A DNA stretch of 64,000 nt from DATCKG01 sp036562385 (GCA_036562385.1 DATCKG010000107.1:1-64000), one strand, 5' to 3'; shown: positions 32,874-41,420, numbered from the stretch's first letter. A program made the numbers and translations. The notes: a model not told the origin generated them from the sequence alone.

Positions 32874-33388
32874 GCACCACTTTGATTTTTCCCGCCATCC
32901 AATGCGCGGTTTTCCCGGCCAGAGCTGTTTCGACTGCCCGCCTGTGGTCGCTACATGCTGATTTCGAAAGCCAACCTCCAGTGGCAGAACGTCGGATCTG
33001 ATGGTTGCTTACCCATGCCCTGGGGTTGGCTTCATCGCGTCGCGCACTGCCCTTTCCAGTCTTTCACGGCCACGTTCCCCCACGTTTTCTTGGCCTTTAG
33101 CCCAAGGAGTTTGGCCCGGAAATCTTGAAAACAAAAGAAGCATAAGGGGGTCATGATCGCATGAGGGATCGGCGTATCTTGTCAGTCAGCGGTGTTCTTC
33201 CCTTTGCTTTACGTGTGTGGTAAGTCGTATGATGTTACAGTGTGTAGACATCTCGGGTGTGGACGCGAACAGCGGGCTGTACCGTGGAGCCTGGGGACCG
33301 GGATTGGAAGCGGCCTCCTGTGATGGGAACAATGCGCCTTCCCGTTACGTCTCCAACAATGCCCCGACGTGGGGGAGGAGTGAACCAG
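32874..33388. other. Intergenic region between tRNA-Leu promoter and the ECF sigma operon
   Basis: About 515 bases with no gene I can support. It holds the candidate sigma-operon promoter at 33204-33233. The frames at 32744-33001, 33209-33457 and 33217-33453 lack ribosome binding sites, and the long frame upstream of the sigma factor start is rich in rare residue order and unlike sigma factors. No repeat or mobile element is seen. Confidence 0.45.
33204..33233 (+). promoter_or_regulatory. Candidate promoter of the ECF sigma factor operon
   Basis: TTGCTT (33204-33209), 18 bases, TATGAT (33228-33233). It looks like a SigA promoter rather than an ECF-type AAC/CGT promoter, leaving a leader of about 150 bases before GTG 33389. 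Confidence 0.45.
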
Positions 33389-34021
33389 GTGTCGAAGTCC
33401 CTGGACGAATTGCTCGTAGAACGGGCGAAACGGGGCGATGTCCAGGCGTTTGAGCAATTAATCATCCACTATGAGAAGAAGGTGCTCAACACGGCTTACC
33501 GCCTGACCGGCAACCTCGAGGATGCCATGGATATTGCCCAGGAAGCCTTCTTGCGGGTATACAGCTCTATGCCTGAGTTCCGTGGTGACTCCTCCTTTGC
33601 TACGTGGCTCTTTCGGATCGTTCACAACGCGTGCCTCGACGAACTGCGCAAGCGGCGCAGGGAACGGATCTCCTCCCTGGATGAACCGGTGCAAGGCACC
33701 GACGGGGATATGGTGCGGCAGTTAGCGGTGGCTGACCGTGCCGATGGTCCTGAGGAGACGCTTGAACGGTTCGAAATCCAGCGGGCTGTTCAGGAGTCGA
33801 TCAACGCCCTGGACGAAGAGTACCGAATTGTCGTAGTCATGCGTGACATTCAGGGGTACTCCTATAATGAGATTGCCGAAATGCTGGGGATCAACCTCGG
33901 CACCGTGAAGTCCCGGCTTAACCGGGCACGAAATGCGTTAAAAGAAATGTTCGGGCGTCGGGAACTTTTGGAGCCGAAGGTCGTCTACAGCGGTAGGAGG
34001 AGGAAAACCAATGAACTGTGA
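33389..34021 (+). CDS. ECF-type RNA polymerase sigma factor (SigW/RpoE group)
   Basis: I place the start at GTG 33389, behind GGGGGAGGAGTG, giving 210 residues (SKSLDELLVERAKRGDVQAF). Region 2 has NTAYRLTGNLEDAMDIAQEAFLRVY and FATWLFRIVHNACLDELRKRRR. Region 4 has LDEEYRIVVVMRDIQGYSYNEIAEMLGINLGTVKSRLNRARNAL split by a linker; these are hallmarks of ECF sigma factors near RpoE. It directs RNA polymerase to stress promoters when released by its anti-sigma factor, whose gene overlaps its stop by 11 bases. The regulon is unknown. Confidence 0.95.
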   Translation: MSKSLDELLVERAKRGDVQAFEQLIIHYEKKVLNTAYRLTGNLEDAMDIAQEAFLRVYSSMPEFRGDSSFATWLFRIVHNACLDELRKRRRERISSLDEPVQGTDGDMVRQLAVADRADGPEETLERFEIQRAVQESINALDEEYRIVVVMRDIQGYSYNEIAEMLGINLGTVKSRLNRARNALKEMFGRRELLEPKVVYSGRRRKTNEL

Positions 34022-35135
34022 CGGAGTGCGAGGTCTGCTCTCCGCATACCTGGACGGCGAGCTAACGCCGGGAGAGCTCCTCCGAGTGGAGCAGCACCTG
34101 CGGCGCTGTCCTACGTGTGCGGATGAAGTGGACTCCCTCCGCCAGACGATCGCACTGGTAGCCTCTCTGGACGAGATTGAGGTTCCACCATCTTTCCATC
34201 CCGAACTCCGTAAGCGCTTGGTGGCTTTGCAGCCTCCTGCCTTGCAGGAGCGCCATAAGACAGCCGCCGGCACTTGGCAGCGACGCATCATCCGATGGGC
34301 CCTGCCGGCTGCAGCAGCAGCCCTCGCGATTGCTTTCAGTTCGTTGCCGCAGGTTCGCGGCATGCTGGGGCTTGAAGCGCCGACTAGCCGCTTCCAGGTT
34401 TCCAGCAATGGACCTGATCCCGGAACCACGGGCACGGTGGTGTCAGGGATCATCCCGGGCACCGGAGAGAAGGGTGGAAAGTCAGGACCCGCCAATCCCG
34501 CATCCGGAAACGGTTTCCAGGATCCGTCTGGCGGACACGACATAGCCTCCCTGGATCCGGGCGGCGCAGTGGATCTTCCGGACGGTACGAGCAGCCAACC
34601 GGGCAGCAGGGGCACCGTCACCGGCGGTACGTCCGGTGAGGCTCGGGCCGCTGGCGGCGGGTTCACCACGCCCGAAGAGCCGGCCGAATGGGAGCCGATG
34701 TACAGCTATTCCATCACGATGGTTGTGTCGGGCGTCAGCCAGGAACAGGTGGTCAGCGCCCTGCGGGATTTTAAGCCCAGGGCCGAGTCCGACAGCATCC
34801 TGATCACGGTTCCGGCGGCACAGCGGTCGGCGGTGGTGTCGGCTGTGCGTTCCCTGCCTGGTGCTCAGTTGCCGGTTGAGCCGGCGGAGACGGCCGTTGA
34901 CCTGGCTCCGCAGATCCATGACATGACTTCCCGTCTGGAAGCGGATCAGCAGCAACTCCAGAGTCTGAAGGAGCAGATGGCTTCGCTGGATGACCCGGCG
35001 GCCCTGGAGGATGCCCAGCGGCTGCAAAAGGCGCTGGAGGAGCGGATTGCTGAGACTTCCCAGGCGCTGGACCTGGTGAAGGGGCAGGTGGATTCCGCCC
35101 TGATCACCGTGCGGGTAGAGTCCGGCGGTCAGTAG
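34011..35135 (+). CDS. Transmembrane anti-sigma factor with zinc-finger domain and large extracytoplasmic region
   Basis: A 374-residue protein. The N-terminal anti-sigma zinc motif is HLRRCPTC (His29, Cys33, Cys36) in the typical helix LLSAYLDGELTPGELLRVEQHL. A membrane segment lies at about 93-112 (IRWALPAAAAALAIAFSS). A Gly/Pro/Ser-rich linker (about 130-225) leads to an outer domain (YSITMVVSGVSQEQVVSALRDF) and a coiled coil (SRLEADQQQLQSLKEQMASL), resembling DUF4349 sensors. It should hold the sigma factor at the membrane and release it on an envelope signal. The start overlaps the sigma gene by 11 bases, so the two are coupled. Confidence 0.92.
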   Translation: MNCDGVRGLLSAYLDGELTPGELLRVEQHLRRCPTCADEVDSLRQTIALVASLDEIEVPPSFHPELRKRLVALQPPALQERHKTAAGTWQRRIIRWALPAAAAALAIAFSSLPQVRGMLGLEAPTSRFQVSSNGPDPGTTGTVVSGIIPGTGEKGGKSGPANPASGNGFQDPSGGHDIASLDPGGAVDLPDGTSSQPGSRGTVTGGTSGEARAAGGGFTTPEEPAEWEPMYSYSITMVVSGVSQEQVVSALRDFKPRAESDSILITVPAAQRSAVVSAVRSLPGAQLPVEPAETAVDLAPQIHDMTSRLEADQQQLQSLKEQMASLDDPAALEDAQRLQKALEERIAETSQALDLVKGQVDSALITVRVESGGQ

Positions 35136-35150
35136 GGGTGGCGGGTTTTC

Positions 35151-35828
35151 GTGAAGCCTCAACAGTTTGTGCTCCTGGCGGGTTCGCTGGCTTTGGTGGC
35201 TCTGCTGCTGTTGGTGGCGGTGCAGCCGGCGAACCCGTCCGGGAATGTGGCGGTTTCATCACCCCGGTTCCTCTCGGCTTTGGGTGAGGGGGCTGTGGTG
35301 GTACGACCGGATCAGGCTGAACTGCGGTTTGGTATTTGGCAGTGGGGGCCTTCTGCGGTGGAGGCAGAGGCCCTTGCCCGCGCGTCGGCCGACCAGGTGG
35401 TGGCGGCCCTGAAGAGTGCAGGGGTGGATGCCGACGCCATTTCCGTGTCCGAAGCGGTGGTTTCCGCTGAGACGCAGCCGTCTTCGGGATCCACGACGAT
35501 TGCCGGCTTTACAGCCACCCGTGAGATCCGGGTGGTGCTGCGGAATCTGAACCGCTTGCAAGCCGTGACCGAAGCTGCTTTGGCGGCAGGGGCCACCTCT
35601 CGGGCGGCGCCGGTCTACAGCCTTCAGAATCCGGAACATAGCCGGCAGGCGGCCATCAAGGCCGCTCTGGAGGATGCCAGACGTCAGGCTGAGGCGTTGG
35701 CCCGGGCGGGAGGCGTCAGTCTGGGCGAGATGCACGGGCTGGAGGTGCTGGAGGAGTCGGGCGAGACCTGCTCCACACCCAGCGGTTGCCGGTTCCGGGC
35801 CCGAGTGCGCGTCACCTTTGCGTACTGA
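35151..35828 (+). CDS. SIMPL-domain (DUF541) exported protein
   Basis: A 225-residue protein. A signal anchor or signal peptide (FVLLAGSLALVALLLLVAV) is followed by a SIMPL domain: LGEGAVVVRPDQAELRFGI, ALKSAGVDADAISVSEAVV, EIRVVLRNLNRLQAV, AALEDARRQAEALARAGGVSLGEM. These are characteristic of the family, which is linked to oxidative or envelope stress. Two Cys (TCSTPSGC) lie near the C-terminus. The gene is 15 bases after the anti-sigma gene with GTG start, so it is the third gene of the sigma operon and a likely effector or sensor partner. Confidence 0.88.
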   Translation: MKPQQFVLLAGSLALVALLLLVAVQPANPSGNVAVSSPRFLSALGEGAVVVRPDQAELRFGIWQWGPSAVEAEALARASADQVVAALKSAGVDADAISVSEAVVSAETQPSSGSTTIAGFTATREIRVVLRNLNRLQAVTEAALAAGATSRAAPVYSLQNPEHSRQAAIKAALEDARRQAEALARAGGVSLGEMHGLEVLEESGETCSTPSGCRFRARVRVTFAY

Positions 35829-35843
35829 ATAGCGTATTCAGCC

Positions 35844-35874
35844 AGCGGAGGGACGGTTGTCGCCTCCGCTTTTT
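35844..35874 (+). terminator. Terminator of the ECF sigma operon
   Basis: AGCGGAGG (35844-35851) pairs with CCTCCGCT (35863-35870), extended inside by GAC/GTC, then TTTTTGT. Confidence 0.85.
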
Positions 35875-35999
35875 GTATGCCTATGTGCGAAGGAGTCTGC
35901 GCTGCGAGCCTTGAACATACTTAGGAACCGGCAGCTTCCACATATAAGGTGATCAGCTTGGCGGTCAGGCTATCTCGGGATGGAGGAGAGGTGAAGGCC

Positions 36000-38630
36000 T
36001 TGACGCAAGCCCGGAAACTGATCTTGCTCGATGGCAACAGCCTGGCGAACCGGGCTTTTTACGCGCTACGCCTATTTTCAACCAGCGATGGGATTTACAC
36101 CAACGCGGTGTATGGCTTTCTGACGATGCTCTTTAAACTGCTGGAGGAGGAAAAACCCGATTACCTGGCAGTCGCCTTTGACATGGGCCGGGAGACGTTC
36201 CGCCATGCCGAGTACGCTGCCTACAAGGGCACTCGGAAAGCCGCACCTGAGGAGTTTCGGCCTCAGCTGGAGCTGCTCCGGGAGGTGCTGACCGCCCTCA
36301 ACGTTCCGTGGTTCCAGGTAGAGAAGTACGAGGCCGACGATCTGCTGGGCACACTGGCCCGGCAGGCGGCGGAGCAGGGGATCGAAGCGTTGGTGGTCAC
36401 CGGTGACCGGGATGCCTTGCAGCTGATCGATGACCGTGTGACGGTCCTCTTTACGAAGAAGGGCATTTCGGATGTGGTCCGCTACGATCGGGAACGGCTG
36501 ATGGCGGATCTGGGACTGCGACCGGAACAGATCGTGGACCTGAAGGCGCTGGTGGGGGATCCGTCGGACAACATCCCCGGCGTGCCGGGGGTGGGGGAGA
36601 AGACCGCCCTGAAGCTGCTGGGCGAGTACGGAAGTCTGGACGAGATCTATGCCCATCTGGAGGAAATCAAGGGGGCTCTCAGGGAGAAGCTGGCTGCCGG
36701 GCGGGAGTCTGCGTACCTTTCCCGGCGCCTGGCTACCATCGATCGCAATGCTCCCGTGACCTTCGATCCGGAGGAGCTTCGGGTGCGGGAGCCAAATTAC
36801 GCCGCGGCCGTGCCCCTGTTTAAGCGGCTGGAGTTCAAGAGTCTGCTGCCCAAAGTGACGCCGCCGGAGGGCGCACCGGAGGCGGCGGCGGTGGCCGAGG
36901 TCGAGGCCCGGTCTGCCTTTCCGGTGGTCCAGCCGGTGGTGATGCTGACGGCGGCGGAATTGGTCAGCCGGGTAGCGGAGGCGAATCCGGCGGAACTGAC
37001 CCTGGTGGCCTCCTGCCGGGTTCCTCCGGACAACCCGGGCTGTCCGGAGCCGGTCCGCGTCGCCGTAGGCATCGGGGAGGCCGTCTTGTATGCGGAAGGC
37101 GAGGCTGCCTGGGGCGTGGCGGAGCTGCTCGAGTCCGGACGTCCCATTATCGGGTTCGACCTGAAGCCGCTGTACAACTGGGCCTACGGGCAGGGCCGGC
37201 AGCCCGCCGAGCCGGTCTTCGACATCATCGTGGCGGCCTATCTGTTGGATCCGGGCAGAAGCGTGTACCGGCTGGAGGACCTGGCCCGACAGCATGGGCT
37301 GGGCGAGCTGCCGGAAGGGGAGACGCCGGAGGCCCTGGCCACGCGGGCCGCGGCAGTGCCTGCCCTGCGGCAGCGGCTTACGGAGGCGCTTGAGCGGGAA
37401 GGCCTCATGCATGTGTTCCGGGACATCGAGATGCCGCTTTTGCCCATCTTGGCGGAAATGGAGGCCGCGGGCGTCGGCATCGATCCGGTGGCGCTTCAGG
37501 AAATGAGCCGGGAGGTCGGGGAGCGGATCGAACAGCTGACTGCGGAGATCTACGCCCTGGCCGGCACGGTCTTTAATATCGGAAGCCCCAAGCAGCTGGC
37601 CGAGGTGCTGTTTGAGCGGCTGGGCTTGCCTGCGAGCAAAAAGACCAAGAGCGGCGGCTACAGCACCGACGCGGAAGTGCTGGAAGAACTGGCGCCCCAG
37701 CATGAGATCGTCGCCAAGATCCTGGATTACCGGACCCTGACGAAGCTGAAGGGGACTTATCTAGATGCCCTGGGCACTCTGGTGGCCCGGGACGGCCGGG
37801 TCCATACCACCTTCACCCAGACCGTGACGGAGACCGGCCGCCTCTCCAGCAAGGATCCGAACCTGCAGAACATCCCCATCCGCCTCGAGGAGGGACGGCG
37901 GATTCGCCGGGCCTTTGTGCCCCGTGAAGGGTGCGTGTTCCTGGCGGCCGACTACTCGCAGATTGAGCTCAGGGTGGTGGCCCACTTCAGCGGTGATCCG
38001 GCGCTGCGGGAGGCCTTCGAGCAGGACGAGGATATTCATACCCGCACGGCGGCGGTGGTTTGGGATGTGCCGATGGACCAGGTGACGCCGGAGATGCGGC
38101 GCAAGGCCAAGGCGGTGAACTTTGGCCTCATCTACGGCCAGACCGATTTCGGACTGGCCCGGGCGGTGGGCATGAGCCGGCAGGAAGCCAAGGCTTTCAT
38201 TGAGACGTATTTCCAGCGATTTGCCGGCGTCAAAGCCTATATGGATCAGAAGAAGGCGGAGGCCCGGGAGAAGGGCTACGTCACCACCCTGGATGGGCGG
38301 AAGCGGTACCTGCCGGAGATTCACCACCGGGTTTTCAGCATCCGCCAGAACGCGGAGCGGATGGCCATCAACACGCCGATCCAGGGGACGGCGGCGGATC
38401 TCATGAAAAAAGCGATGGTGGCCGTGCACCGGGCCCTCAAGGCGTCGGGGCTGCGGGCCCGCATGATTCTACAGGTTCACGACGAGTTGCTTTTCGAGTG
38501 TGCCGAAGAGGACCTGGAGCCCCTGAAGGAACTGGTGAAACGGGAGATGGAGGGGGCCATGCAGCTGTCCGTGCCGCTGAAGGTGGAGCTGAAGGCAGGC
38601 AAGGATTGGTACTCGATGGAGAAGGTGTAG
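36000..38630 (+). CDS. polA: DNA polymerase I (3'-5' exonuclease site apparently lost)
   Basis: I place the start at TTG 36000 behind GAGAGGTGA, giving 876 residues; GTG 35991 is an alternative. The 5'-3' exonuclease domain (1-290) shows LILLDGNSLANRAFYAL, YEADDLLGTLA, VTGDRDALQL and GDPSDNIPGVPGVGEKTA. The middle domain lacks the Asp-Glu proofreading residues: where FDxExxG is expected it reads LTLVASCRV, so it is probably inactive, as in Bst and Taq polymerases. The polymerase domain has TETGRLSSKDPNLQNIPI, AADYSQIELRV, RRKAKAVNFGLIYG and LQVHDELLFE. It fills gaps in repair and replication. It leads an operon with mutM, coaE and others. Confidence 0.97.
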   Translation: MTQARKLILLDGNSLANRAFYALRLFSTSDGIYTNAVYGFLTMLFKLLEEEKPDYLAVAFDMGRETFRHAEYAAYKGTRKAAPEEFRPQLELLREVLTALNVPWFQVEKYEADDLLGTLARQAAEQGIEALVVTGDRDALQLIDDRVTVLFTKKGISDVVRYDRERLMADLGLRPEQIVDLKALVGDPSDNIPGVPGVGEKTALKLLGEYGSLDEIYAHLEEIKGALREKLAAGRESAYLSRRLATIDRNAPVTFDPEELRVREPNYAAAVPLFKRLEFKSLLPKVTPPEGAPEAAAVAEVEARSAFPVVQPVVMLTAAELVSRVAEANPAELTLVASCRVPPDNPGCPEPVRVAVGIGEAVLYAEGEAAWGVAELLESGRPIIGFDLKPLYNWAYGQGRQPAEPVFDIIVAAYLLDPGRSVYRLEDLARQHGLGELPEGETPEALATRAAAVPALRQRLTEALEREGLMHVFRDIEMPLLPILAEMEAAGVGIDPVALQEMSREVGERIEQLTAEIYALAGTVFNIGSPKQLAEVLFERLGLPASKKTKSGGYSTDAEVLEELAPQHEIVAKILDYRTLTKLKGTYLDALGTLVARDGRVHTTFTQTVTETGRLSSKDPNLQNIPIRLEEGRRIRRAFVPREGCVFLAADYSQIELRVVAHFSGDPALREAFEQDEDIHTRTAAVVWDVPMDQVTPEMRRKAKAVNFGLIYGQTDFGLARAVGMSRQEAKAFIETYFQRFAGVKAYMDQKKAEAREKGYVTTLDGRKRYLPEIHHRVFSIRQNAERMAINTPIQGTAADLMKKAMVAVHRALKASGLRARMILQVHDELLFECAEEDLEPLKELVKREMEGAMQLSVPLKVELKAGKDWYSMEKV

Positions 38631-38636
38631 CAGACG

Positions 38637-39584
38637 ATGCCGGAGCTGCCCGAAGTTGAGACGGTACGCCGGACCCTTTATGATAAGGTCATAGGGCGGC
38701 GCATCGTACGGGTAGAGATTATTACGCCCCGCCAAGTGTACTACCCGGAACCGGAACGCTTCCGGGAGGAACTGGAGGGGGCCTGCTTTACGGATATCGA
38801 GCGCCGGGGGAAGTACCTGCTGTTTAGGCTGGGCTCCCGCACCTTGGTGGCCCATCTCCGGATGAGCGGGCACCTGTATGTCACGGCGCCGGACAGGCCC
38901 CGGGACAAGCACCTGCATGTGGTCTTTCACCTGGATGACGGCCGGGAACTCCGCTACGATGACCAGCGGAAATTCGGCGGGTTCCACCTGCTGGGGCCGG
39001 ACGGGGAGGGAATGCCTCCCGGGCTGGCCTCCCTGGGGCCGGAACCGCTGGGTGAAACGTTTACGGCCAGCTACCTGCACCAGAAACTGCAGCGGCACCG
39101 GTCGCCGGTAAAGGCGGCGCTGCTGGACCAGTCGCTGGTGGCGGGCCTGGGCAACATCTATGCGGACGAGGCGCTCTTTTGCGCGGGCATCCATCCGGCC
39201 CGTCCGGCCAACACGCTGACGGAGCCGGAGGTTTGCCGGCTGCATGGCTGCATCCGGAACATCCTGAGGGAGGCGGTGGCCCTGAGGGGCACCACCTTTT
39301 CCCTTTACTTTGACGGCGACGGACAGGCCGGACAGATGTACGACCGGCTGCAGGTGTTCGACCGGACGGGGCAGCCGTGCCCCCGCTGCGGCACGCCGAT
39401 CCAAAAGGTGGCGGTGGCCCAGCGGGGAACCCACTTCTGCCCGCGTTGCCAGCCGGTGCCGGAAGGGGTTACGCTGAGGCCGCGCCGGGCCAGGGCCGGG
39501 CGCCGGGGCAACAGCGTGGCCGTGGCGGCAGAGCCGCCCGGGCAATACCGGAGCGGGCGAGGATCCGACGAGAAAGGTGCGTGA
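38637..39584 (+). CDS. mutM: Formamidopyrimidine-DNA glycosylase (Fpg/MutM) with C-terminal extension
   Basis: This 315-residue bifunctional glycosylase/AP lyase removes oxidised purines. The mature N-terminus PELPEVETV carries catalytic Pro and Glu. Lys59 lies in ERRGKYLLFRL, and LLDQSLVAGLGNIYADEALF is present. The zinc finger is CPRCGTPIQ and FCPRCQP. After the finger there are about 40 extra residues rich in Arg, Ala and Gly (LRPRRARAGRRGNSVAVAA), beyond the usual ~275-residue end; their role is unknown. The gene starts 6 bases after polA, the standard repair gene pairing in Gram-positives. Confidence 0.97.
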   Translation: MPELPEVETVRRTLYDKVIGRRIVRVEIITPRQVYYPEPERFREELEGACFTDIERRGKYLLFRLGSRTLVAHLRMSGHLYVTAPDRPRDKHLHVVFHLDDGRELRYDDQRKFGGFHLLGPDGEGMPPGLASLGPEPLGETFTASYLHQKLQRHRSPVKAALLDQSLVAGLGNIYADEALFCAGIHPARPANTLTEPEVCRLHGCIRNILREAVALRGTTFSLYFDGDGQAGQMYDRLQVFDRTGQPCPRCGTPIQKVAVAQRGTHFCPRCQPVPEGVTLRPRRARAGRRGNSVAVAAEPPGQYRSGRGSDEKGA

Positions 39585-39588
39585 TGGG

Positions 39589-39795
39589 ATGGAAACCCTT
39601 ACTTTTGAGTTTGAGAGCGAAAAGGAACTGCGCGACGTTGTCAAGAAGCTGTGGGACAACATCGGGGTGACGGGAGAGCTGGCCATCCGCCCGCTGGGCG
39701 GTGGCCGCTGGCGCATGGAACTGACGCCGGAGCGGGAGCTCCGGTCCAGCACCCTGGAGAAGCTCGCGCCTTACCGGGTGGAGACGGGGGACTGA
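39589..39795 (+). CDS. Small hypothetical protein between mutM and coaE
   Basis: A 68-residue acidic/basic protein from ATG 39589 (AAGGTG upstream; GTG 39577 possible). The sequence METLTFEFESEKELRDVVKKLWD then LAIRPLGGGRWRMELTPERELR suggests a small alpha/beta fold, one helix and several strands. There is no membrane segment or signal peptide. It sits four bases after mutM's stop and three bases before coaE, so it is certainly in the polA operon. I do not recognise the family; no function is assigned. Confidence 0.75.
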   Translation: METLTFEFESEKELRDVVKKLWDNIGVTGELAIRPLGGGRWRMELTPERELRSSTLEKLAPYRVETGD

Positions 39796-39798
39796 GCG

Positions 39799-40407
39799 AT
39801 GCGGGTGATTGGCCTCACAGGCGGCATCGCCAGCGGCAAGAGCACGGTCAGCCGCATGTTGCGAGAACTGGGCGCTCCGGTGGTGGATGCCGACGCCATC
39901 GTGCATGAACTGCAGGCGCCCGGAACGCCGGTTCTGGCGGAGATCGCCCGGGAGTTCGGTCCCGGGGTGATTCGACCCGACGGGTCGCTGGACCGGGCCG
40001 CCCTGGCACAGGTGGTCTTCCGCGATCCCGAGCGCCGGAAAGCCCTGGAGGCCATTGTCCATCCGGCGGTCCGCCGGGAGATGTGGGCCCGGGTGGAAGA
40101 GTACCGCCGGCAGGGGAAACCGGCGGTGGTGCTGGACGTGCCGCTTCTGCTGGAGACAGGCCTGAACCGGCAAGTGGATCAGGTCTGGGTGGTGTATGTG
40201 GATCCGGAGACGCAACTGGCCCGGTTGATGGCCCGGGACGGGCTGGACCGGGAGGAGGCGGCCCGCCGGGTGGCCGCCCAGATGAGCCTGGAGGCCAAAC
40301 GGAGCCTGGCCGATGTGGTGATTGACAACCGCGGTCCCGTGGAGGCCACCCGGGCACAGGTGGTGGCCGCGTGGCGGCGGGTAGTGGAGGGAGCCTCTGG
40401 TCGGTAA
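39799..40407 (+). CDS. coaE: Dephospho-CoA kinase
   Basis: This 202-residue enzyme catalyses the last step of coenzyme A synthesis, phosphorylating the 3' hydroxyl of dephospho-CoA. The P-loop is GLTGGIASGKSTVS. VVDADAIVHEL, LVFRDPERRKALEAIVHPAVR-like LAQVVFRDPERRKA and DVPLLLETGL are family motifs, and VIDNRGPVEATRAQV is the usual C-terminal end. The protein is cytosolic. It follows polA, mutM and a small gene in one operon, as in many Firmicutes. Confidence 0.97.
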   Translation: MRVIGLTGGIASGKSTVSRMLRELGAPVVDADAIVHELQAPGTPVLAEIAREFGPGVIRPDGSLDRAALAQVVFRDPERRKALEAIVHPAVRREMWARVEEYRRQGKPAVVLDVPLLLETGLNRQVDQVWVVYVDPETQLARLMARDGLDREEAARRVAAQMSLEAKRSLADVVIDNRGPVEATRAQVVAAWRRVVEGASGR

Positions 40408-40430
40408 GCTGGTGTAAAGGAGATTCGGCT

Positions 40431-41036
40431 GTGCTGCGTGGCTGGAAGCGCACAACCAGGCTGGTGCTGTGGCTGGCGCTGGCATGTACAGTGGCGTTAG
40501 TGGGCGGGCGGTGGCTGCTCGTGCAGGTCTACCCGCTGGAATATGAGAACATCATCTTCCAGGCGGCCAGGGAATACGGGCTCGATCCGTTCCTGGTGGC
40601 GGCGGTCATTCGGACCGAGTCCCGCTTCCGGCCTGGTGCCACCTCGCCGCAGGGGGCCCGGGGGCTGATGCAGATCATGCCGGAGACAGGCCGGTGGGCC
40701 GCGGCTCAGATGCAGATTCCCTACTCGGAAGAGCTGCTGTACGACCCGCACTACAACATCCGGATGGGCTGCTGGTATTTGGCGGAGCTGCACCGGGAGT
40801 TTGGTGGGGACACGGTGCTGGCGCTGGCCGCCTACAACGGCGGGCGGACCAACGTGGCCCGCTGGCTGCAGATGCGGCAGTGGACGGGCGAACATCGGAC
40901 TCTGCAGCAGATTCCGTTTCCGGAGACCCGACGGTACGTGGCGTTGGTGCTCAGGGATCACCGGGTGTACCGGTTCATTTATGGGAGCCTGGCCCGGGAG
41001 GAGGTGGCCTATGCCACGGCAGGGGCCCTGGAATGA
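40431..41036 (+). CDS. Membrane-anchored lytic murein transglycosylase (SLT domain)
   Basis: I place the start at GTG 40431 (AAAGGAG upstream), giving 201 residues. A signal anchor (LVLWLALACTVALVGG) precedes a transglycosylase SLT domain. Catalytic Glu63 lies in VAAVIRTESRFRPGATSP, with GARGLMQIMPETGRWAA and VLALAAYNGGRTNVARW. It cleaves peptidoglycan glycan strands outside the cytoplasmic membrane. It is co-transcribed with the polA-coaE genes 24 bases upstream and overlaps the next small gene by 26 bases. Confidence 0.93.
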   Translation: MLRGWKRTTRLVLWLALACTVALVGGRWLLVQVYPLEYENIIFQAAREYGLDPFLVAAVIRTESRFRPGATSPQGARGLMQIMPETGRWAAAQMQIPYSEELLYDPHYNIRMGCWYLAELHREFGGDTVLALAAYNGGRTNVARWLQMRQWTGEHRTLQQIPFPETRRYVALVLRDHRVYRFIYGSLAREEVAYATAGALE

Positions 41037-41235
41037 CGAACTGGCCCTCCGGCGGGAGGCACGGAAGCAGCGCACCGCGTCCGAAGCGCACAGGGATGAG
41101 TCCCTGCCGCCGCTGGGGTGGAAGGACACCCTGGCGATGATCCTCGCAGCCTACCAGGTTCTCCTGCCCACGTTGCTGGGGATGTTTGCAGCTTTTGCGG
41201 CGATTTTTCTGTTGTTTCGGTGGGCCTTTCCCTGA
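41011..41235 (+). CDS. Small single-span membrane protein
   Basis: This 74-residue protein starts at ATG 41011, where GGGAGGAGGTGG is an excellent ribosome binding site inside the 3' end of the transglycosylase gene. The first 45 residues are hydrophilic (NDELALRREARKQRTASEAH), then one long hydrophobic segment (TLAMILAAYQVLLPTLLGMF followed by AAFAAIFLLF). It is the last gene of the polA operon and is followed by a strong terminator. Function unknown. The longer frame upstream of 41011 is an antisense-like artefact of the transglycosylase frame. Confidence 0.72.
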   Translation: MPRQGPWNDELALRREARKQRTASEAHRDESLPPLGWKDTLAMILAAYQVLLPTLLGMFAAFAAIFLLFRWAFP

Positions 41236-41253
41236 GATCCTCATGAAGACAGC

Positions 41254-41291
41254 GGGCCGCTGCCCGGCTTCGGCCGGTGGCGGCCCTTTTT
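41254..41291 (+). terminator. Rho-independent terminator of the polA operon
   Basis: GGGCCGC...CCGGC-TTCG-GCCGG...GCGGCCC (41254-41286), followed by TTTTT. The UUCG tetraloop makes it very stable. Confidence 0.92.
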
Positions 41292-41420
41292 GCCAGGCAG
41301 CGGCGCAATCACTTCGAAGGCCGAGGCGGCGTATGATCTGGGATGCGATGCCGCGGCCCGGGCGGGAAGAGGAGGGTGCCCGGGCGCAGGCCGGAGATCC
41401 AGGGCAGGTGGGATGAGGCG

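Noticed and set aside
33120..33233. Possible SigW-type autoregulated promoter before the ECF sigma gene
   Set aside because: TTGAAAAC near 33126 resembles a -35 AAC motif but no CGTA-type -10 lies at the right distance; the TTGCTT/TATGAT pair is a better candidate.
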